Source: Plazaster borealis
Taxonomy: Eukaryota; Echinodermata; Asteroidea; Forcipulatida; Labidiasteridae
Length of the DNA: 64,000 nucleotides
Assembly (NCBI GenBank): GCA_021014325.1
Contig: CM037476.1
Coordinates: 15,040,827 to 15,104,826 of the forward strand
Direction of reading: 5' to 3'
Under the pieces are notes generated by a model. It searched no databases and was not told the origin of the DNA. It saw only the letters and a list, made by a program, of their open reading frames with translations. The position numbers and the translations under genes were made by a program. This document shows positions 55,579 through 64,000 of the stretch, piece after piece (position 1 is the first letter of the stretch; each line of letters starts with the position of its first letter).

Positions 55579-56444
55579 TCAAGTCTTCTTTTGTGTGAGC
55601 AGAATTGTTAGATTGACTCTCATTTTCTTGTCGGTGACATCTTTTCTTTTGAGGTTTTTGTATAAACACATTTTACAGAAATTGTTCAAGAGCTGTGCAT
55701 ACAGCGCCTTTCAAACTGCATGAGTGACCTTTTCAGTGGATGGAATATTTGTGGTTTATCTTCAAATCCTTGTGAGCAGAGACTCTATTTTCTGTGAGAA
55801 AGACTCCCCCCCCCCCCCCCCCGCAACGATTATTTCACTCTGATCTTTTTTTGCTCTGATCTTTTTTGCTCTGATCTTTGAGAGACTACATAACTGCTGC
55901 TGTGGAGACTAGCCCATCCCAAACTCATGACCTCTGTCATGCAACCTTTTATTGAATAGATTTTTCCTACAGCTGGCACGCACAAAGCGCCATGACAAGT
56001 GTGTGTAAAGGTAGCTGCTAGGGGCACTATCAATTATCTCAAACTATCTCCGAGTCTTCTGAAATTTCTCTCAGGTGATTTTTTGTTTTATTTTTTTTTG
56101 TTTTCCTCTTCTTTTTTCTCGGAGGAAGAATTTTCTGCATTATCCTCCTGGCATTGGGAGATATGTCTCGGTTTGACATGCCGTCGTAGCTAGTTTAAAT
56201 TAATGGATGGTTAGAAAGTGTCAGAAAGTGCAAAACATGGAGAAGTTTAAACTGGGGGGTTGATGGGCGTCGTTGATTCAAATGCCATTAGCTCATTATG
56301 GCTGTAATTGATTGATGTGTTATGTAATTACAATGATTGCCTGTTAGGGTGAAAAGAGAAGGAAAGTTCCTTGGATAGCAACCTCATTGTGGTGTTGTGA
56401 TTTAAGCTGTACATGGATTTTCAATACAATGTCTGAAAGACCAG
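55579..56444. other. Noncoding stretch
   Basis: A C-run of about 16 (55807-55822) and three CTCTGATCTTTTTT repeats (55838-55880) are the only visible structure. Confidence 0.45.
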
Positions 56445-56713
56445 AGTCCAATTTCAGAAAGCCTGTACTAGGCGGCTATTAGCAGAATTTTGTTAACATA
56501 AACACTGCTAACCGTAAGCAAAGCAAAGGCACGCTAACTTCTGGCGGATTCTGTAAGCAGATGAGTGACACAACAATGCAAATCCATTTTGAACGCGCTC
56601 AAGCGCTGCCAAATCATCTCAACCAATTATGAAATACACTTTTGCTTATACCCAACTACTATAGTAAGCACACAGATTTGCTTACCAGTAAACAGCTCTA
56701 TGAAATTGGGCCC
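56445..56713 (+). mobile_element. Family A3 MITE
   Basis: GAGTCCAATTTCAGAAAGCC and GCTCTATGAAATTGGGCCC are the ends. The interior matches 53503-53740 in the opposite orientation. Confidence 0.75.
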
Positions 56714-56714
56714 A

Positions 56715-56867
56715 GGGCTTGATTTCATGAAGAGCTAAGATTGAGGATAAGATGTGTATCAATCTTAATTGCTAAGCAAAGTGTGATGTCACAATACAAA
56801 TCGCTATGGCATTATTGACAACTCATCTTTAAGGTGACTCTCATTAGTGTTTTGTAAAATCAAGCCC
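56715..56867. mobile_element. Family K MITE abutting family A3
   Basis: GGGCTTGATTTCATGAAGAG and TTTGTAAAATCAAGCCC form the ends. GTGTGATGTCACAATACAAA is shared in inverted form with 36526-36673. Confidence 0.7.
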
Positions 56868-59800
56868 AGGGCTGTCATTCAGGATTGTTTCAAATGCTCC
56901 AAGCTTCAAAATCCCGGATCCCTTTTTTTCAAAGCCCTAGTCACATTCTCAACCATACCCAGAGTTGATGAAGTTCACTTGTTTCAAGGGATGGCTCCAG
57001 AGAGTCAAGGGATGGATCCAGAGAGTCAATACCAAGGAGACTGAGAGTCATTTGCCTGGGAGGTGGGGGCAGCCTGGGTATCCACTGAACCGATGCACCA
57101 TCACGCCACTGAGCATTTGAGATATTTGGCCGAAGGGGTTCAAGTTCCCTCCCCACCCTAGGATCCATCACAGTGTATAATGTGGCAGCCATTTTTGTGT
57201 TCTCCATAATGTATTCCTTGTATGCAATACTCAATCATGACTACCTACATGTATTCTCACTTCGCAGAATAGTGCCAGACTACTTTGAAGATGGAATTTT
57301 GTTGTGGTTTTGCTCAGGTTTTTTTTAAAGTGAGTTGGGGTATCAGACATGCTGGAGTTACATGTAGGAGGTACATTATTGTAACAACTCTAGTTTTTAA
57401 GTACTTTAGAAGAGGTTTTATGACGGGCTGATTCGACTGAACTTTTTGCCTCGGTTTGGCGATTCCCAGTCTTGTTAATCTACCCCTCAATCCAGGCTGC
57501 AGTACATTTGCCCTTGATGATGAATATGCCGCCATAATGAATTCCGAGTGGTACTCCGCCCCTTCTCTGAGAAGTTAACAGGATCAAATTTGTTCCTCAG
57601 AAGATTGTATGTCCAAGGAGGGAAGCAATTTGGATTTCCACGAGAGAGACGGGGAAAAAAATCCCAGTTCCACACGTACTGCTTCATTTATTTGTATTGA
57701 GTTGTATCAAACTTGAGTTATGGTTTTTACATCGGATAAAAGTTGATGTGAACAATTTGATATCATTATTATTTAATGACATCAACCCACTAGATTTGAC
57801 ATTTTGACATCCCCCAATTTTTTTTGACTTATTCCCATCATCAAATGTCAATGTCTGTCTCCCCATAAAAAATATAAAAAAGATTCCCATATCCGACTTC
57901 AATCACATTTTTCGTTTTCATTCTGAATTCTGGGGCAGATTTTTTTTGTTCATACCTGGAGTCTAATAACTACTCTCTGTCCGTCGGCGCTATTCCCACG
58001 TCTAATTTGTGCCCGGTTTCCCCATTGTTCCTCTTTCTCCCCGCGAATCCCTATCTGTAAAATCCCTTCTACTCTTCTGCTCACTTTAGGGAACGGGCTG
58101 GAATAATTAGACCGCAATGCAATGTGGACTCGGGGCTTTCAATTTTTTTTCTTTCTTTTTTCTAACAGTGCACTGCCACCGTTTCTGATTTGATGGCAGC
58201 ACCTCTATCCTCTTAGCTAATTTCTAGTGAGAGGTTTTTGTACCCGCTCTTGAGGCACCGTTCTTTTGACTCTCCAACAAGGGACCCTTTACTCAAGGGG
58301 TGGGTAGAAACTGAATGTGTTAGTCCGACCATAGAGAAAGGACGTCCGACATCTGCAATTCTGAAGATTACATTTTTGATTTGAGGGGGGGGGGGGAAGG
58401 AGGAAAAAAATGAAATATGTATCTCCGCTGTCAGTTTGAATTCATCTCTAGTAGCTTTTTTTGCCTTGGGTGGATGTGAGATTGGTTGATCCATTTGTAA
58501 ATGCCTGGTTTGAAACTGAAGTGTGGTCGCCATGCAGTTTTGCAAGGGAATTATGTTACTACATACTTTGATGTTTGGCTGAATCGCTTTTGGCTGATTG
58601 TTTGTATTTTAATAGGTGGTAATTCAAGTTTGGTTCTTTTTTATTTTGTTGGATTTTTCCGTTCTAGTTGAGAGTTATTATTGTTAATACTAATTTTTTT
58701 AATTTGGCTGATTATTCATTTTTCAGTGGTTATTCATAACGACCAACTCGAAAGTTGTAGTGAAGCGTACCTGTGTAGTGTGACCACTTTTAACAGGTGG
58801 CCACACCGTCCAGGTTGAAATGTCATCATGTCCATTGTCATATTTAGCCAGTGCCCCTTTCACTCAGTCAGCTGTCAGGGAGCTCGATCACATCATAAGA
58901 CGTGGAGCCAGACATTACAATTCATCCACCCCCTCACTCATAGAGCGCAGCTACCCTGGATGCAGTGTAAATGGACAGTAATCACTCGAGAGAGAAAAAA
59001 TTGTGGTGGGGGGGTAGGAGCCTTCTCACCAATGCCTCTGATGTCTAGGCGGAATAGACTCTGCCGCCCGTAGGCATCGGATGACCTTTTCCCAGTGAAC
59101 GCCGTGTGGCCAACATGTATATTAGCAGTGAGCTATAGCAACATGTCTGCTCACATATCCTGGCGTGCGGATTGATGGTGTGCATATAGTACACTGTGGT
59201 TCGCAGGATGTGAGGTAACCGACCGTTTATTGGCGCATCAAACCCATGGCTCCTGTCTCTAACCACACTCAATAAAGCACTCTTCTATATGTCCTTTTAC
59301 CTATACATTCTCCCTAACCCCCTTCTTTCTTTTTGATTGTTTTATTTTGGTTTGGATTCAGCTTCTGACATGGATGTGTTTAGAATCTTTGCAGGGACAC
59401 ATTGCCTTTCGAGGGATATTTGTGTGAATCATTATATTCAAAACATCTTTTCAACCATATTCATTTCATAACAAACGCTTTTATAGCCCAAAGCGCCCAA
59501 TCCAAGGGCAACAATCCAAGAAACAAAGCCACGTTGTCTTTTTGTTTTCTTAAACACACACACACTAATTTACCCATGTTTTTTAAAATTTGTTTCCCCA
59601 TTGCACGAATGACACTTTTGATGATTCTGACAACTCGGGGAGGGGCGGGGAATCGGAATCCTCATTTTCTTTTCTCCATAAGGCAAAAAAAAATAGCATC
59701 ATTGTCCTTACAAAACAGCAACCTAGCTTTCTTACTTGTTTCTCACATACTCCTGCCACATCAATTATTCATGCAAGATTTCTATCAATAATTTCTGCTA

Positions 59801-60236
59801 TTTTTTTTTTTTTTTCCAACCTGAGAATAAAAGGTGGGTTTTTTTCTCGGACGCAACACTCAACAAAACAAAATATCTGAGAGTGATAAACGATACTTTT
59901 GAAGCTCTTCCCAAAGTGATGGATTTATATTCCCAGAAAAAAAGACTGCTTTTTCAATTTTTACATTTTGAGGGAAAGTACCTCCCTCAGCTTCCGGAAA
60001 CCTTGTCCTTGCTCCTGACCAGGAAGTATACAATACTAAACATGCACAACAAAGTCAACAAAATAAAAAATATTGTCGTCAGTGAGTTTGGAAAGAGTAT
60101 TTCAGTCAATATGAGAATAATTCTTTATGTTTGCTTGATATCATTTGGTTTCCAGGGTGGTTTTATTTCATGTGAAAGTCAAGTTAGACATTACAGATGT
60201 AAAGAAAACTCTTTTTCCCCCTAATTCTTGGTGTAA
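56868..60236. other. Long noncoding stretch, no supported gene
   Basis: This is the longest repeat-poor block. A frame at 56847-57044 holds a doubled QGM-PESQ phrase. A 110-codon minus frame (58213-58545) and a 162-codon plus frame (59736-60224, partly T-rich low complexity) show no domain. A GC-balanced patch at 58740-59270 and one at 57960-58110 could be regulatory. Homopolymers occur at 58385-58395 and 59801-59816. Confidence 0.35.
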
Positions 60237-60363
60237 GGCCATATCCGAATTGGCGGCTACAGCTACGGCTTTGACTGTTGCTAAGGACGTCCTATACTCC
60301 AACACGTGATGATGCTGCGATGTAGCTGTAGCCGTAGCCATAGCTGCCAATCCGGACACGGCC
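60237..60363. mobile_element. Family G MITE, well preserved
   Basis: GGCCATATCCGAATTGGCGG and GCTGCCAATCCGGACACGGC are the ends. The interior is GGCTACAGCTACGGCT-like hexamers on both sides of an ATGATGATGC centre. Confidence 0.85.
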
Positions 60364-61039
60364 TATACTTTGTTTACACAGCAGCCATCTTTGTTTTGAT
60401 CAGTCTGATGCCTTTCGCAGTAGTTTTTTTTCCATTGTTCGTTTCTGTAGAGGGTAGTCAAGGTGCCAAACAAATATGGCTGCTGCATGACAAGGTCAAA
60501 AACAGCCGGAGTAATGAATATTGTCAAATATATTAGTTGATCTAAAGAGTATTGAAAAGGGTTTTTTAAAAGCCTTTTTTTCCTCGTTGTTTTAAAATGG
60601 TAGTATTGACAAACTGGCGTCGAAGAATCAGAGGATGCTGGGAAAACATTCCATTTTGTTTTTTTAAATACGAAACTTTGTGAATACGGATTAACTGTAG
60701 AGAACGATGTGTTCCTAAACATTATTTTACATGTATGTAAAGTTTTCTATTTTTTATTTCTCTATGTGAACTCCAACTAGTTGAGTGGAGCGGGAAGAAT
60801 AAAAGTTGAGTAATTTCCCAGAATATTAAGCTGCAATTAAATATCGTTATCGGATTGCTGTAGTGTAAAGTAGCTGTCATAAACATAGTGTGATATATCG
60901 ATTATGCTAACTTGTAATGGACATTAAACAATCATTGCATATTGTATTTTATTACTTTTAGGAGAACTGTAAGATCTGCTTAAATGCAGTAAGCATGCAT
61001 TATTATAACAGCTTGGGACAATGGCCTGTAGCTTCTGAG
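60364..61039. other. Noncoding stretch
   Basis: Nothing recognisable. AATAAAAG occurs at about 60800, but no transcript is supported. Confidence 0.4.
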
Positions 61040-61370
61040 TACACAAATTTACTTAGCACTAAACAAAATCCTGCATTGCAGATTACCAGCTGAAGTATCA
61101 TGTAAAGTACAGTGTATGTGATTGGTATCCTGCCAACTTGTGCTCAGCGAAAAACATTGGCTGGGCACTATTTTCTGGTGAAAGCAGTTCCGTGAATTTA
61201 GCCAAGTTGAACGCTTTTGTTTTATCTGGTAAGCACGAATCTTCAGGGAATCAGTTGCATTCAGTGGACGTGACATTGCATTTTTGGCTCATCCTTTTGT
61301 TAATAATTATGTTAAGTACCATTTTTTTTACATGCTTAACACATTTTTGTGAGCTTAGTAGGCATGTAAC
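61040..61370 (-). mobile_element. Family A remnants
   Basis: ACTTAGCACTAAACAAAATC, GCAGATTACCAGCTGAAG and GATTGGTATCCTGCCA keep the order of an inverted A1 element. A second, poorer trace follows to 61370. Confidence 0.45.
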
Positions 61371-62251
61371 GTTGTAGCCAGTGGGATGGAGAAGACGGAT
61401 TTTCGGCCGTTGTTTTGTTCACATTGCTTGTAAATATTCATGAAGATATGTAAAGATGACGTGAATGACTTATTTTTGTTTTCAAATCAGGACCACAAAC
61501 ACGTTATGTAATTAAGAAAGAAAATAACACTTCAAGATGAAGTTATTATTCATGTGATCACAAAGGTTGTTGTGTTCAGTAAAGATGAATGAAAGCTGTG
61601 TACAGTGTATTATTGTATTAAAAAAAAAAAAAAAAAAACATTTAATGTCTAGAAAAATAATTTAATGTCAAAGAAAAATTAATTTGTCAGGTTAATAACA
61701 TTGTAAGAAGAATGATCTATAATATTTTGGGGAAAAAAAACCTGTTATATTTTCATCTGAAGAAGAAAAACGAACATGTCTTTTTGCTACTGTTGTATTC
61801 GACGGAGATCACATGACCATATCACATGATCATCAGGTGATGGAAGGGGGTTGTAATTGTTGTCAATGCACGAGTGTAGAGTTAACTTTAGTGTACATTT
61901 CTAGAAACACACTTTAAGTGTACTGTTAATGGTATCAACATTAAACAAAAAAGGATCCTTATTAATGCGTGTGTGGTCTTGATGTAATCGTAGTTTTTAA
62001 TGTGAACTCCGTTATTGTCACACGCCCATGCTAGCAGCATTGTACTTTTAACTGATACCATTCGTCTGTGATTAAACAAATAAAAATATCCAAACAACAA
62101 TTTCAAATCGGGACAATAAGGTGAATCAACTCTTACAATAGTCATTGTTATACTCGTCGAGTAGAGCATATTTAGTTGACACATAGTGTGACCTTTACAT
62201 CATTCTCAGGTCAAGTACATGACCTTTGACCCACAGGAATGTGATGAGCCT
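61371..62251. other. AT-rich stretch with clustered TCATGTGA sites
   Basis: It contains a 19-A run at 61621-61639. Three exact TCATGTGA/TCACATGA octamers lie at 61550, 61809 and 61822. Otherwise nothing is seen. Confidence 0.4.
61809..61829. promoter_or_regulatory. Paired TCACATGA (M-box type) motifs
   Basis: Two exact palindromic octamers lie 13 bp apart, with a third at 61550-61557. In other animals this E-box variant is bound by MITF/TFE-type bHLH-zip factors. Function here is inferred. Confidence 0.25.
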
Positions 62252-62442
62252 GGAAGATGCACAAAGCTGTTAAGCAGAAATCGGTGCTTAGCAACATTTT
62301 CTGCTGAGCGAAAATTAGCAGGGAACCAGTCACAAACAGTATACATTACACTGCATTTTGGCTGGTAACCCGTTCCTGCCAAGCAAGATTGTGCTTTGCT
62401 AAGCAGTTTTTTGTGCTTAAAGCGTCTTTTGAAATTGGGCCC
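62252..62442 (+). mobile_element. Family A1 MITE, diverged left end
   Basis: ACAAAGCTGTTAAGCAGAAA, GGAACCAGTCACAAACAGTA and GGCTGGTAACCCGTTC lead to TTTGAAATTGGGCCC. Confidence 0.8.
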
Positions 62443-63244
62443 AGGTTACTGTCGCTGTGGTCCTTTTTGAATCCACGGCTTTGACTTTGGCTCTGGCTTA
62501 GGCTCCGGCTCAGGCTCCGTCCACCTCGTTTGAAGCCCCGTGCCGAAAGTGCACGACTTGAAATTTACTTACGGATCCCATGCCAGAGCTGAACGCCATG
62601 GTTTCAACAAGGCGCTTATGAAATGCACCTGTCAACTCAAGACCATCTCAAGAACATTCTTTAATCTATCAAAATCCAAGAGCAGTATGGGGTACTCCAG
62701 TACATGTACTAACTCTGACGATGATGATATTTCAGCATTGATTCTGGCGGTGTCATTCTAAGATGATTTTGGGTTGATGTGCTGATTTCAAAATCCACTT
62801 CAAACAAACCAGTGTGGCCTCTGTGAAGGAAGTGGTGTGCATGATAGCATGCGAGACCTAGCTGGTTTGGCTGTGATCTACTCTTGGCCCAAAACATGGG
62901 GTTGGATTTTGATGGGTTTGGATGTGATTCGGGGGTTAACAACAAAAGAAGTGTGTTATAGTAGCAACGGAATCCATTGTTTTGTAGTTTTATTGTAGAT
63001 AACCCATGCAGATATTGTCTCTAGAGGGTTGTCATTGTTCGGAAGTTTGCCCCGTGGTCGTACTGATCATTATGGGATGTACAATCATTGCATGAGATTT
63101 TAACCCAAATCAGATAAACTGGAAGATTATTATTTCATTTGTGTATACAGAGAGACACATCTAAGTAAAACCAGATCGATCCTGCTCTTATTGTACAAAC
63201 TGTGTCTGTGTCTACTTTATTTCCAAGTTATCAGAGTGAACTAC
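62443..63244. other. Noncoding stretch
   Basis: At 62468-62525 there are CGGCTTTGACTTTGGCTCTG-like hexamers that may be a family G scrap. A doubled GTTTGGTTTGGA-like phrase on the minus strand near 62880-62930 is also visible. No gene. Confidence 0.4.
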
Positions 63245-63980
63245 AGGCCACCCTAAACCCCAAAGTCACCCTTAACCCCCAAATTCACCCGTAACCCCCA
63301 GGCCACCCTAATCCAGCCTGAACCCCCTTCCTGGACACCCTGAACACCAATCCACCCTAAACCCCGTGCCATTAATTCACCCTAAACCCCATGCCACCTT
63401 ATACCCACCCCCATAGGCCACCCTAAGCCCCAATCCACCCTGAACCCAGTGCCAATAATTCACCCTAAACCCCATGCCACCTCATACCCCAACCCCCCCC
63501 CCCACAGGTACCCTAAGCCCCAACCCAACATGAACCCCTCCCTGGCCACCCTGAACGCCAATCCACCCTAAACCCCATGCCATTAGTTCACCCTAAACCC
63601 CATGCCACCTCATACCCCAACCCCAACCCCCCACAGTTACCCTAAGCCCCAACCCAACATGAACCCCTCCCTGGCCACCCTGAATGCCAATCCACCCTAA
63701 ACCCCATGCCATTAATTCACCCTAAACCCCATGCCACCTCATACCCCAACCCCAACCCCCCACAGTTACCCTAAGCCCCAACCCAACATGAACCCCTCCC
63801 TGGCCACCCTGAATGCCAATCCACCCTAAACCCCATGCCACCCTGAACCCCACCACCCCAGGCCACCTTGAACCTCCACAAGGCCACCATAAACCCCAAA
63901 TTCACTCAACCCTGAGTCCACAGGCCCCCTAGAACCCTCAAAGCCCCCCCCCCCCTCCAAGGCCATCTTGAACCCCTGAC
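63245..63980. repeat. C-rich minisatellite with 129-bp higher-order period
   Basis: The base motif is CACCCTAAACCCCATGCCA. It is organised into 129-bp higher-order units: CCTGGCCACCCTGAA falls at 63541, 63670 and 63799. Units become less regular at both ends, and the array reaches almost to the window edge. The minus strand reads GGGGTTTAGGGTG, telomere-like and quadruplex-prone. It is probably a minisatellite rather than a true telomere, since the period is long and other words are interspersed. Confidence 0.9.
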
Positions 63981-64000
63981 TCTATTCCTCTCCCTTTTTT

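Noticed and set aside
57272..57315. Possible exon reading IVPDYFEDGILLWF
   Set aside because: Flanked by CAG and a GTTTTTT donor, which is poor. The pyrimidine content before the CAG is low. A similar DNA phrase at about 36430 suggests a repeat or coincidence.
59736..60224. 162-codon plus-strand gene
   Set aside because: Long T-run low complexity near its start, no recognisable domain, and two further overlapping frames.
63245..63980. True telomere
   Set aside because: The CCCTAA core is interrupted by other words with a 129-bp higher-order period, so it is not a pure telomeric array.
1..64000. Autonomous transposon or retroelement genes
   Set aside because: I looked for reverse transcriptase, integrase and transposase signatures in the long frames and saw none. 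All mobile elements here appear non-autonomous or fragmentary.

Overview
This is repeat-rich, gene-poor eukaryotic nuclear DNA, most likely from a marine invertebrate. My best guess is an echinoderm, perhaps a sea star. The evidence is: no long open reading frames, recognisable splice sites, abundant small inverted-repeat elements (MITEs), tRNA-derived SINEs, Penelope-type terminal motifs, many TACATGTA palindromes, and long C, G, T and A homopolymers. The taxon comes from the repeat repertoire as I remember it, not from a gene.

Only one protein-coding locus can be argued, and only weakly. It lies on the + strand. A 38-nt microexon (29811-29848) has a strong acceptor and a GTATGT donor. A terminal coding exon ends at a TAG at 43795-43797. 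They are joined by a 13.8-kb intron in a compatible phase if the CAG acceptor at 43692 is used. A repeat-poor 1.9-kb stretch after the stop, ending near an ATTAAA at 45646, would be the 3' UTR. I do not recognise the protein. Its 5' exons lie upstream or were missed.

Most of the rest is mobile DNA. Family A is about 190 bp with GGGCCCAATTTCATAGAGCT ends and has three sub-types. Families B and C are about 350-430 bp with TTAA-AGG ends and look Kolobok-like. Family D is about 200 bp with CAGAGCTGCCAAC ends. Families E, F, G, H, J and K are further dispersed repeats. Tandem arrays occur at 10.5 kb (93-bp unit), 18.3-19.4 kb, 27.3-28.2 kb, 30.5 kb, 34.1 kb (21-bp unit) and 63.2-64.0 kb (telomere-like C-rich minisatellite).

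Several nested insertions allow relative dating, because the interrupted copy can be compared with an intact one. The most unusual object is a 2.2-kb insertion (13353-15553) with perfect 12-bp terminal inverted repeats. It carries ten copies of the motif GTCACTCGCATTTC, all in the same orientation, and sits inside a family B element whose uninterrupted relative is at 37597-37969. I found no rRNA, intact tRNA gene, CRISPR array or virus-like coding region.
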